Below are positions 1 through 5,234 of a stretch of 6,481 nucleotides of DNA, in pieces. Position 1 is the first letter of the stretch; every line of letters starts with the position of its first letter. The notes under the pieces are model-generated. The model saw only the letters and a list, made by a program, of their open reading frames with translations, ran no database searches and had not been told where the DNA came from. The position numbers and the translations under genes are program-made. This stretch comes from an uncultured Clostridium sp. (GTDB taxonomy: Bacteria > Bacillota > Clostridia > TANB77 > CAG-508): positions 1-6,481 of the forward strand of contig CAMCHB010000058.1 of assembly GCA_945874585.1 (NCBI GenBank). Reading direction: 5' to 3'.

Positions 1-194
1 TCTCGTATATATTCACAATCCATATACTTGGCAACTTCTTTGACGGTATAAAAATCTTCTATGCTATCATATGTTTTATTTTCAAATTGATTTTGCTTCT
101 GATTGTAGAGGATTACTGCACGGACAACTACAATCAAAAGTATTAAAATGGCAATCACAAAACCTATGATTTTGATTGTTTTTTTTCTTAGCAT
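1..194 (-). CDS. Membrane-anchored protein of unknown function, N-terminal part only
   Basis: The frame opens with ATG at 194 and runs off the window edge after 64 complete codons, so the C-terminus is missing. The ribosome site AGGAGG at 200-205 is 5 nt before the ATG, which makes the start secure. The protein begins with a short basic stretch (residues 3-8, RKKTIK), then one hydrophobic segment at about residues 9-29. A charged soluble part follows, containing YTVKEVAKYMDCEYIR at its visible end. This is the layout of a single-pass protein with a short cytoplasmic N-terminus and an exported domain. I do not recognise the family. The visible soluble part is too short to assign, although 'VKEVAKYMDC' resembles helix-turn-helix or peptidoglycan-binding starts only loosely. 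It has its own upstream promoter, so it is probably not cotranscribed with the hemolysin III gene. Confidence 0.8.
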   Translation of the reverse strand, partial: MLRKKTIKIIGFVIAILILLIVVVRAVILYNQKQNQFENKTYDSIEDFYTVKEVAKYMDCEYIR

Positions 195-274
195 TTTCTC
201 CTCCTTTTCTTTATTCTGTTTCTATGTTTCTCTTTTTCTCTTTTTCTTTCTTATATAAATAAACTTACTATCTT

Positions 275-303
275 ATTTTACCATTTTTCCTACTTTGAAA
301 CAA
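275..303 (-). promoter_or_regulatory. Sigma-A-type promoter for the partial gene at 1-194
   Basis: Read on the minus strand, the -35 box TTGTTT (298-303) is followed by a 17-nt spacer and the -10 box TAAAAT (275-280). A TGG extended -10 element (281-283) sits directly upstream of the -10. The predicted transcript starts near 268. Its leader of about 70 nt is unusually rich in A and G and ends in the AGGAGG ribosome site. This is pattern matching only. Confidence 0.65.
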
Positions 304-403
304 TGCTATTACTCATATTTTATGTAAATTTGTCGTTTTTTCTTGTTTCTTGTTCTTCCTTCGTCTTACGGAAATTCTAATTTCTATCCTTTTGTATCAT
401 TTT

Positions 404-425
404 TTTACATTTTGTTTACATTTTA
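404..425. repeat. Two tandem 11-bp copies of TTTACATTTTR
   Basis: TTTACATTTTG (404-414) is followed immediately by TTTACATTTTA (415-425), identical except for the last base. The repeat lies in the intergenic stretch between the trhA terminator and the promoter of the gene at 1-194. In AT-rich DNA a pair this short may be chance. No function can be assigned. Confidence 0.4.
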
Positions 426-442
426 CTCCTGGCACAAAGAAC

Positions 443-475
443 AAAAAAGCAATGCCATCTTAGCATTGCCTTTTT
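443..475 (-). terminator. Rho-independent terminator of the hemolysin III gene
   Basis: A 7-bp stem GCAATGC (449-455) / GCATTGC (463-469) closes a 7-nt loop. On the minus strand it is followed by six U residues (443-448). It lies about 40 nt past the hemolysin III stop codon. The other side is also T-rich (471-475), so it could work in both directions, but no plus-strand gene ends here. Confidence 0.8.
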
Positions 476-513
476 ATTTTTAATTTTGTTCTTTACTTTT
501 CCACATGCTTTTA

Positions 514-1176
514 TTACATATTCAAAACGTAACGGATGATGAACCAGTAATGACATAAACTACCTAACATAATAAATATATGGAAAATTTCGTGAAATCC
601 AAAATTCGGATTTTTTAGTTTTGGCCATTTTAGGCCATATAAAACTGCTCCTATTGTGTAAAAAATTCCTCCCGCTAGTAACCACCATAATGATTGCAAT
701 TGTCCTAGTGCTGAAAATTTTACAATGATCGGATAAATGGCTATGATGACTACCCAGCCCATTGCTAAATATAAGCCGGTTGTTAGCCACCTAGGAGCAT
801 TCAACCAAAAGATCGTCAAAAATAAGCCAGCAATTGCTAAGCCCCACACTACACCAAAAATACTCCAGCCCCATCCACCTCTTAGTGGTCCTAAGCAAAT
901 AGGTGTATAACTGCCTGCAATTAAGATATAGATCATGATATGATCTAATTTTCTTAATACTCTGGTTCCTTTTTCCCCCACATTAAATAAATGATAATTG
1001 GCACTGCATGTATATAAAAGAATTAAACTGACTCCAAAAATCGTAAAAGAAACTACGTCCCATGCTCCTTCTCCATACTTAGCAGCCCATATGATTAAAA
1101 AAACCAATCCAACAATAGAGGCGATTGCCCCAGCTAAATGTGTAAATCCGCTTACGGGATCTTTAATTTTTGCCAC
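514..1176 (-). CDS. trhA: Hemolysin III family membrane protein (TrhA/YqfA-like, PAQR superfamily)
   Basis: This is a seven-helix integral membrane protein of the HlyIII/PAQR family. Family members have been linked to membrane homeostasis and, by name, to hemolysis; the role here is not settled. With the GTG start the protein is 220 aa, the usual family size. Diagnostic motifs are PVSGFTHLAGA near the start (His13), SANYH (His62), LDHIMIYILIAGSYTP (His79) and HEIFHIF plus LCHYW near the end (His195, His199, His209). The YH and HExxH-like histidines correspond to the presumed metal site of the superfamily. An in-frame extension runs to a TTG at 1233, but a promoter (1205-1233) lies within it. 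GGAG at 1184-1187 is 7 nt from the GTG and only 1 nt from the alternative ATG at 1182. The gene is divergent from the GerMN gene and ends in its own terminator, so it looks monocistronic. Confidence 0.93.
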   Translation of the reverse strand: MAKIKDPVSGFTHLAGAIASIVGLVFLIIWAAKYGEGAWDVVSFTIFGVSLILLYTCSANYHLFNVGEKGTRVLRKLDHIMIYILIAGSYTPICLGPLRGGWGWSIFGVVWGLAIAGLFLTIFWLNAPRWLTTGLYLAMGWVVIIAIYPIIVKFSALGQLQSLWWLLAGGIFYTIGAVLYGLKWPKLKNPNFGFHEIFHIFIMLGSLCHYWFIIRYVLNM

Positions 1177-1204
1177 GTTCATTCTCCTTTCTAAAATCTC
1201 TCTT

Positions 1205-1233
1205 ATCATATACGGATTTTCTGCAAAAATCAA
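1205..1233 (-). promoter_or_regulatory. Sigma-A-type promoter for hemolysin III
   Basis: On the minus strand TTGATT (1228-1233), a 17-nt spacer and TATGAT (1205-1210) form a good match to TTGACA-17-TATAAT. The predicted start near 1198 gives a leader of about 20 nt containing AAAGGAG. The promoter lies inside the longest open frame of trhA, which argues that translation does not begin at the upstream TTG. Confidence 0.6.
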
Positions 1234-1327
1234 GTCTCTTTTAGAACGTCTCTTATGATTTTGTTCTAATTTAAACTTGTCTTACATAGGATAAGTTAGA
1301 TATACCCATCTAAAGAGGAGGTTAAAA

Positions 1328-1888
1328 ATGAATAAAAAATTAAAATTATTCTTATTGGTTCTTACGATGGTTCTTATGATAGCTTGTATTGGTTATTATA
1401 TCGCTCAAAAATTTCAACAAGAAAAGGCAGATTACTTTCAAGATTACACACCACAAGAGGAAATATCGGAGGAACAGTACCGTAGTACAGTGGTTAAATT
1501 GTATTTTGTGGATAAGAATTCTCAACAATTGGTGGCTGAAAACAGAAGTGTGGATGCCAAAACTCTTATTTTGGACCCATGCTTGACGCTCATGAATTTA
1601 TTATTAGAAGGTCCCCGTGATACTAATCTTTCATCTGTCATTCCTTCCGGTACCAAAGTAAATCAAGTTACCATGCAAGGTAATATGGCCATTGTAGATC
1701 TTTCTCATGAATTTATTGACAATCACCCAGGTGGTGCTCAGCAAGAATCTGCTACCGTTTATTCCATTGTCAATACCTTAACACAACTTACAGAAGTTAC
1801 TTCCGTTAAAATTACCATTGACCAACAAGAAAATGCCGAATTTACCGACCATGCTCTATCATTTTCCGATCCGTTTGTTCGAAAATAA
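1328..1888 (+). CDS. Membrane-anchored GerMN-domain protein
   Basis: The protein has 186 aa. ATG at 1328 follows AGGAGG (1316-1321) with 6 nt spacing. Residues 1-27 hold a basic N-terminus and a hydrophobic segment with LMIAC at 16-20. That could be a weak lipobox (Cys20), but the hydrophobic stretch continues past the cysteine, so a plain membrane anchor is equally likely. A charged linker follows, then one GerMN domain at about 56-167. Its marks are VKLYFVD, LMNLLLEGP, IPSGTKVNQV, NMAIVDLSHEF, ESATVYSIVNTLTQL and VKITIDQQ. The tail LSFSDPFVRK resembles the usual end of the domain. The domain is named from the Bacillus germination protein GerM, which carries two copies; this protein has one. 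The role is probably extracytoplasmic and envelope- or spore-related, but the neighbours give no sporulation context. No clear promoter or terminator of its own was found. Confidence 0.9.
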   Translation: MNKKLKLFLLVLTMVLMIACIGYYIAQKFQQEKADYFQDYTPQEEISEEQYRSTVVKLYFVDKNSQQLVAENRSVDAKTLILDPCLTLMNLLLEGPRDTNLSSVIPSGTKVNQVTMQGNMAIVDLSHEFIDNHPGGAQQESATVYSIVNTLTQLTEVTSVKITIDQQENAEFTDHALSFSDPFVRK

Positions 1889-1917
1889 TTGTGATTTATG
1901 TAAAGTTGTGTTACAAT
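1889..1917 (+). promoter_or_regulatory. Sigma-A-type promoter for the Asp/His-tailed membrane protein
   Basis: TTGTGA (1889-1894), a 17-nt spacer and TACAAT (1912-1917) form a close match to the sigma-A consensus. The -35 box begins at the first base after the GerMN gene's stop codon. The predicted start near 1924 leaves a leader of about 44 nt before the ATG at 1968. Confidence 0.65.
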
Positions 1918-1967
1918 AATAGTAGCGTTTTTATTTGTATTCATGATGATTTAAAGGAGGATGGCTT

Positions 1968-2483
1968 ATGGGACGGATACTTTGGTTGATGCTTTTCTTG
2001 TTTTTAGCTTTTTTAGTAAATGGCTTTTTTAATTCTTTTGGGAGAGTTTTTGACTTTTTCCTTGGTTTTGTTGAATATGCGATAGCCTTTTTATTGATTG
2101 GTTTTGTGGTTGCTCTGCTGAATACTTTATATAACAAGTTTCTCGATTTCATTGGCTTTGTCAATTACAAAATATTTGGTGAAGATCCTGATGATCCACA
2201 AGAAATTTCAGAAAGTTTACCAAAAGAACCTCAAACTTCTTCATCCAATCACCTTGGTTTTTTCAAAAGATTAGCCATTTTTGCTGGTTTCGGGTACCTA
2301 GTTCATGCATCTATTCATCATTCAGAAGAAAATAAGGAAAAACATCATCCTGGTCCCATTGATCCAAATCATGCTAATTGGGATCAGGAACCACCGAATG
2401 ATTACGATCATTCCGATTTTGATTCTTCCGATGATTACGCATCAGATGATTTTGATTCAAATGATTCTGATCATGATTTTTAA
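1968..2483 (+). CDS. Small membrane protein with an Asp/Ser/His-rich tail, function unknown
   Basis: The protein has 171 aa. ATG at 1968 lies 7 nt after AAAGGAGG (1953-1960). I do not recognise the family. Visible structure: a hydrophobic helix at about 4-21, a second at 29-55, then an aromatic amphipathic stretch (57-70, KFLDFIGFVNYKIF). A polar linker follows, then a short hydrophobic segment at 100-117 (KRLAIFAGFGYLVHAS). From about residue 113 it becomes hydrophilic. Residues 113-148 carry seven His, including HH pairs at 117-118 and 126-127, and residues 145-171 contain twelve Asp. Such a tail could bind divalent cations or act as a flexible acidic tether; that is inference. It has its own promoter and a strong terminator, so it is an independent unit. 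The codon pattern is coding-like, with a clean stop at the terminator edge. Confidence 0.85.
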   Translation: MGRILWLMLFLFLAFLVNGFFNSFGRVFDFFLGFVEYAIAFLLIGFVVALLNTLYNKFLDFIGFVNYKIFGEDPDDPQEISESLPKEPQTSSSNHLGFFKRLAIFAGFGYLVHASIHHSEENKEKHHPGPIDPNHANWDQEPPNDYDHSDFDSSDDYASDDFDSNDSDHDF

Positions 2484-2490
2484 TCATGCT

Positions 2491-2520
2491 AAAAAAGAGA
2501 TTCAAGTGAATCTCTTTTTT
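2491..2520 (+). terminator. Rho-independent terminator after the Asp/His-tailed protein
   Basis: A perfect 13-bp stem (2491-2503 with 2508-2520, core AGAGATTC/GAATCTCT) closes an AAGT loop, and the 3' arm ends in six T. It begins 8 nt after the stop codon. Confidence 0.9.
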
Positions 2521-2540
2521 AATTGGAAATATTTCCTTTT

Positions 2541-2569
2541 TTGAAAAAAATAACGAACTATGCTATAAT
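2541..2569 (+). promoter_or_regulatory. Strong extended -10 sigma-A promoter for the four-helix membrane protein
   Basis: TTGAAA (2541-2546), a 17-nt spacer and a perfect TATAAT (2564-2569) preceded by TGC (2561-2563) make this the best promoter match in the window. Transcription should start near 2576, about 48 nt before the ATG at 2624. Confidence 0.85.
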
Positions 2570-2623
2570 TATATTATGTAAATAAATAATAGTTGCTAAC
2601 TTGTTACCAAAGGAGGAACCCTT

Positions 2624-3022
2624 ATGTTGACTATTTTAAAATGGATCGGGATTGTTTGGGGATTATACTTTTTTATTTTAGCGTTTTCTTGGTCTATGAT
2701 TCCTGCTGCTATTCTATTTCTTATAAGAGCAGCCTATTTAACAGCTGTTTTATATGTTTTTACAATTGCTTTACGGCGTTGTATTGAATGGTATGAAAGT
2801 TTATCCTTTTTACTGTATGGAATCTTAGGCATTGCCACTGCATTTTGCTTCATGCTTTCCAATCTGTTTGATTTATTTTTACTGGATGATTTATTTTGGT
2901 TTTCACTTTTCTTATTAGTTTTTTTATTTTTAACAAAATTAACACATTGTGAATCCATTCTGACTCGCAAGATGAACCCTTGGGACAAGGATACTTCGGA
3001 TTCAAAAAATGTTAGCAAATAA
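2624..3022 (+). CDS. Small polytopic membrane protein of unknown function
   Basis: The protein has 132 aa. ATG at 2624 follows AGGAGG (2611-2616) by 7 nt. I do not recognise the family. Four hydrophobic segments are visible at about residues 4-24, 26-50, 58-84 and 87-105. They are separated by short charged turns (RRCIEWYES at 51-59, LDD at 87-89). A hydrophilic tail of about 27 residues (KLTHCESILTRKMNPWDKD onward) ends the protein. The arginines around 51-52 suggest that the second loop faces the cytoplasm. It has a near-consensus promoter and its stop codon lies inside the terminator stem, so it is transcribed alone and possibly well expressed. A long antisense open frame covers the same bases but lacks a ribosome site. 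Function cannot be inferred from the neighbours. Confidence 0.85.
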   Translation: MLTILKWIGIVWGLYFFILAFSWSMIPAAILFLIRAAYLTAVLYVFTIALRRCIEWYESLSFLLYGILGIATAFCFMLSNLFDLFLLDDLFWFSLFLLVFLFLTKLTHCESILTRKMNPWDKDTSDSKNVSK

Positions 3023-3049
3023 AGGATTCCAACTGGGATCCTTTATTTT
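3017..3049. terminator. Terminator shared by convergent genes at 2624-3022 and 3043-3183
   Basis: A 14-bp stem, 3017-3030 with 3035-3048, contains AAAGGAT/ATCCTTT and one T-G pair, with the loop AACT. The stop codon of the plus gene (3020-3022) lies in the left arm. The stop of the possible minus small ORF (3043-3045) lies in the right arm. T-rich sequence follows on the plus side (3042-3049), and the structure is near-symmetric, so it may work in both directions. Confidence 0.75.
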
Positions 3050-3183
3050 AATATTCTATACCAATTCCAATAATGCTTTGCATTTTTAACTCTTCCCAAA
3101 AAATTTTCAACCTCCTGTAAAGAACGAATGGTATTATCTTTTTTCTTTTTCCAATCAATTTTTTTCTTTTTATTCTCCCTCAT
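3043..3183 (-). CDS. Possible 46-residue basic small protein
   Basis: An open frame of 46 codons starts at ATG 3183. The protein begins with a lysine-rich stretch (KKKKIDWKKKKD at 5-16), followed by SLQEVENFLGRVKNAKHYWNWYRILK, which reads as an amphipathic helix with a Trp/Tyr-rich end. A purine-rich ribosome site GGAAGGG (3193-3199) lies 9 nt upstream; it is weak compared with the other genes here. The frame ends in the arm of a terminator shared with the convergent gene, and it fills most of an otherwise empty 247-nt gap, both of which favour a real gene. A weak minus-strand promoter (TTTATC 3246-3251, 17 nt, TATAAC 3223-3228) is possible. No family is recognised. The high-lysine start could also be an accident of T-rich plus-strand DNA. 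Confidence 0.5.
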   Translation of the reverse strand: MRENKKKKIDWKKKKDNTIRSLQEVENFLGRVKNAKHYWNWYRILK

Positions 3184-3203
3184 TTTTCTTATCCCTTCCT
3201 TTC

Positions 3204-3232
3204 TAGACTTTTTGACACTCTTGTTATATAAT
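3204..3232 (+). promoter_or_regulatory. Promoter of the yabB-rsmI operon
   Basis: TAGACT (3204-3209), a 17-nt spacer and a perfect TATAAT (3227-3232) fit sigma-A. A perfect TTGACA at 3212-3217 is only 9 nt from the -10, too close to serve it. The start near 3239 would give a leader of about 30 nt. Confidence 0.55.
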
Positions 3233-3269
3233 ATGAAAAATTTAAGATAAAGGAGACAAATGAGGTTTT

Positions 3270-4016
3270 ATGGATTTACTGCATGAAAATGAAAGATTAG
3301 ATGATTTAGGTTGTAATGGTTTGCAAATTATTCAAAATAAGAAATGGTTCTGTTTTGGTATGGATGCTGTCTTATTAAGTCATTTTGCCTCTGATATTCA
3401 CAAACATAAAAAAGTCATGGATTTATGCGCTGGAAATGGCATTATTTCTTTTCTATTGAGTCAAAAAATTCAACCTTTCTCTATTACAGCTATTGAAATT
3501 CAAAAAGATATTGCTGATTTGTTTCAAAGAAGTATTCAATACAATCATTTAGAAAATATCATTCAATTGCACTGTATGGATTTAAAACAGGTGGATACTG
3601 TTTTTCCTCTTCACTCTTTTGATGCTGTTGTAACCAACCCACCTTACATGAAAAATAATGCGGGTCTTAAAAATGAAGAAGAACATAAATGGATTGCTAG
3701 ACATGAAATAACTTGTCAACTAGAAGATGTTATCAAAGCTGCTAGTCTTATGCTAAAAAGTGCTGGAAGTTTTTACCTTGTTCATCGTCCAGACCGCTTA
3801 TGTGATATTTTTTATTGTTTACGCCAATATCAATTAGAGCCAAAATCTATTCGTTTTGTTCAACCAACAATGGAAAAACCAGCTAATCTGGTTCTCATCA
3901 AAGCCTGTAAGGATGCTAAGCCATTTTTAAAGATGCATCCCAATCTTGTTATTTATCAACCAAATGGTTCTTATACAGATGAAGTATTGTCACTTTATCA
4001 AAACAATTCACTTTAA
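3270..4016 (+). CDS. yabB: TrmN6/YabB-like tRNA (adenine-N6)-methyltransferase
   Basis: This is a 248-aa class I SAM-dependent methyltransferase of the YfiC/TrmN6 family. In E. coli that family makes m6A37 in tRNA1(Val); Bacillus YabB is the local counterpart, and the exact substrate here is inferred. Visible motifs are ERLDDLG (8-14), GMDAVLLSHFA (30-40), the SAM-binding DLCAGNG (51-57), the acidic Glu at the end of beta 2 (IEIQKD, Glu76), and the catalytic NPPY (123-126) typical of N6-adenine methylation. ATG 3270 is the only possible in-frame start, because a TGA lies at 3261-3263, and it places ERLDD where homologues have it. Its ribosome site is unusual: AAAGGAG is 14 nt away, while GAGG (3262-3265) is 4 nt away. 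The stop TAA overlaps the ribosome site of rsmI, so the two are cotranscribed and probably coupled. Confidence 0.93.
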   Translation: MDLLHENERLDDLGCNGLQIIQNKKWFCFGMDAVLLSHFASDIHKHKKVMDLCAGNGIISFLLSQKIQPFSITAIEIQKDIADLFQRSIQYNHLENIIQLHCMDLKQVDTVFPLHSFDAVVTNPPYMKNNAGLKNEEEHKWIARHEITCQLEDVIKAASLMLKSAGSFYLVHRPDRLCDIFYCLRQYQLEPKSIRFVQPTMEKPANLVLIKACKDAKPFLKMHPNLVIYQPNGSYTDEVLSLYQNNSL

Positions 4017-4029
4017 GGAGGTCTTCGTT

Positions 4030-4863
4030 TTGAGTGGAATTTTATATTTAGTTGCTACACCAATTGGAAATTTAGAAGATATTACTTTACGTGCCTTACG
4101 CATTCTACAAGAGGTAGACTGCATCGCAGCCGAAGATACACGTCATACTTTACAATTATTAAATCATTTTCATATAGCTAAACCTTTAATTAGTTATTAC
4201 AAACAAACCGAAAAGCAAAAAGGCGCTGTTTTATTAAATAAACTGCAAGAAGGGAAAAATATTGCTCTTGTTTCAGATGCAGGAACTCCTGCTATATCAG
4301 ATCCAGGAGAAGAAGTTGTAAAATTATGCATCCAAAATGGAATCCAGGTTGTACCTGTACCTGGAGCCTGTGCCTGTATTACTGCTTTAATTGCTTCTGG
4401 TTTATCTACTAAAAATTTTACTTTTGTTGGATTTCTTCCTGTTCATTCCCGCGAAAAAATTGCCGAACTCGAAAAACTAAAGTATCTAACATCTACTCTT
4501 GTTTTTTATGAAGCTCCCCACAAAATCTTGCATACCTTGCAAAGTATGTTAGATGTATTCGGTGATCGACCTATTGTTTTGTGCCGTGAACTTACCAAAA
4601 TTCATGAGCAATACATACGTGGTACTATTTCAGAGGTATTAACTCGTCTTGACAATCCACGTGGAGAATTTGTTATATTGATAGAAGGAAATCAACAACT
4701 TCCTCCTTCTTCCACTACTATATTGAGTCATCTTTCTTTAGAAGAACATTATGCCTACTACGAAAAACAAGGGCTTGATAAAAAGGAGATTATTAAGCAA
4801 ATAGCAAAAGATCGTCACTTACCTAAAAATGATATTTATCAACATTTTTTGCAAAAAAAATAG
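4030..4863 (+). CDS. rsmI: 16S rRNA (cytidine(1402)-2'-O)-methyltransferase RsmI
   Basis: RsmI methylates the ribose of C1402 in the decoding centre of 16S rRNA, using SAM. It belongs to the tetrapyrrole-methylase fold. The product has 277 aa, the normal length. Motifs are LYLVATPIGNLEDITLRA near the start (ATPIGN at 9-14), AAEDTR (33-38), the glycine-rich SDAGTPAISDPG (82-93), VPGA (110-113), FVGFLP, EAPH (161-164), RELTKIHEQ and RGEFV (211-215). A C-terminal helical domain from about 238 ends in KNDIYQHFLQKK. I chose TTG at 4030 because AAGGAGG (4015-4021) is 8 nt upstream and the following SGILYLVATPIGN matches the family start. The open frame reaches back to an ATG at 3946, but that would overlap yabB by 71 nt and add unrelated residues. 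It is the second gene of the operon and ends at the convergent terminator before abrB. Confidence 0.96.
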   Translation: MSGILYLVATPIGNLEDITLRALRILQEVDCIAAEDTRHTLQLLNHFHIAKPLISYYKQTEKQKGAVLLNKLQEGKNIALVSDAGTPAISDPGEEVVKLCIQNGIQVVPVPGACACITALIASGLSTKNFTFVGFLPVHSREKIAELEKLKYLTSTLVFYEAPHKILHTLQSMLDVFGDRPIVLCRELTKIHEQYIRGTISEVLTRLDNPRGEFVILIEGNQQLPPSSTTILSHLSLEEHYAYYEKQGLDKKEIIKQIAKDRHLPKNDIYQHFLQKK

Positions 4864-4890
4864 GCCACACAACAGTGGTCTATTTTCTTT
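4857..4890. terminator. Bidirectional terminator between rsmI and abrB
   Basis: A 12-bp stem, 4857-4868 with 4875-4886, has the core GGCCAC/GTGGTC (one G-T pair) and the loop ACAACA. On the plus strand it leads into T-rich DNA. On the minus strand it is followed by a run of T residues (complement of the A run before 4861). It lies just past the stop codons of both convergent genes and overlaps the end of rsmI. Confidence 0.85.
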
Positions 4891-5157
4891 TTATTTTTCA
4901 GCTTTTTTTGCTTCATTTAATTCGTTTATTTTTTCACGACATTTTTCACAAACTAATTTATCTTTATATTCTACTAAGTTTTTTGTACCTCCGCAAAATA
5001 CACAATTAGGTTGATATTTTTTTAGAATTACAGATGATCCATCTACATAAATTTCAATTGGATCTTTTTCCTTTATTCCTAATTTGTTTCTTAATTCAAT
5101 TGGTATAACTACTCTTCCCAATTCATCTACTTTTCTTACAATACCTGTCGCTTTCAT
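4891..5157 (-). CDS. abrB: AbrB-family transition-state regulator with a zinc-ribbon-like C-terminus
   Basis: The protein has 88 aa. Residues 1-48 are a SpoVT/AbrB DNA-binding domain (MKATGIVRKVDELGRVVIPI, then ELRNKLGIKEKDPIEIYVDG) nearly identical to Bacillus AbrB, a dimeric swapped-hairpin repressor of post-exponential genes. The C-terminal half differs from Bacillus AbrB. It has CVFC (Cys52, Cys55) and CEKC (Cys70, Cys73) spaced CX2C-X14-CX2C, a likely zinc ribbon, then a charged helix rich in Glu and Lys. This form is familiar from clostridial AbrB proteins. ATG 5157 follows AGGAGG (5166-5171) by 8 nt. It has an extended -10 promoter whose -35 is covered by a palindrome. AbrB repressing its own promoter is known in Bacillus and only inferred here. 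It is convergent with rsmI, as in B. subtilis. Confidence 0.93.
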   Translation of the reverse strand: MKATGIVRKVDELGRVVIPIELRNKLGIKEKDPIEIYVDGSSVILKKYQPNCVFCGGTKNLVEYKDKLVCEKCREKINELNEAKKAEK

Positions 5158-5205
5158 TTTATCATCCTCCTAATTTTACAAAAATCGACAAAAGATTTCT
5201 AATTC

Positions 5206-5234
5206 ATAATACCATAATTTTACTAATATTGCAA
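5206..5234 (-). promoter_or_regulatory. Sigma-A-type extended -10 promoter of abrB
   Basis: On the minus strand TTGCAA (5229-5234), a 17-nt spacer and TATTAT (5206-5211) preceded by TGG (5212-5214) form a good promoter. Transcription should start near 5199, giving a leader of about 42 nt. The site lies in the 100-nt gap behind the VanW gene. Confidence 0.7.

Noticed and set aside
228..266. Short plus-strand frame MFLFFSF...
   Set aside because: Only about 12 codons, no ribosome site; it is the reverse of the purine-rich leader.
371..384. Inverted repeat GAAATTCTAATTTC
   Set aside because: Short, AT-rich, 2-nt loop and no T run; likely chance.
998..1258. 86-codon plus-strand frame opposite trhA
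   Set aside because: It lies antisense to a clear membrane-protein gene, has no ribosome site and no recognisable family.
1277..1306. Possible promoter TTGTCT-18-TATACC for the GerMN gene
   Set aside because: Weak boxes, and the predicted start would fall almost on the ribosome site. A promoter must lie nearby, but I cannot place it.
1931..2164. 77-codon Lys-rich minus-strand frame
   Set aside because: It is the antisense of the hydrophobic start of the gene at 1968 and has no initiation signals.
2734..3018. 94-codon minus-strand frame opposite the four-helix protein
   Set aside because: Lys/Ser-rich translation typical of the reverse of T-rich membrane-protein DNA, with no ribosome site; the plus gene has promoter, ribosome site and terminator.
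3946..4029. N-terminal extension of RsmI to an upstream ATG
   Set aside because: It would overlap yabB, adds residues unlike the family, and TTG 4030 has a well-spaced AAGGAGG.
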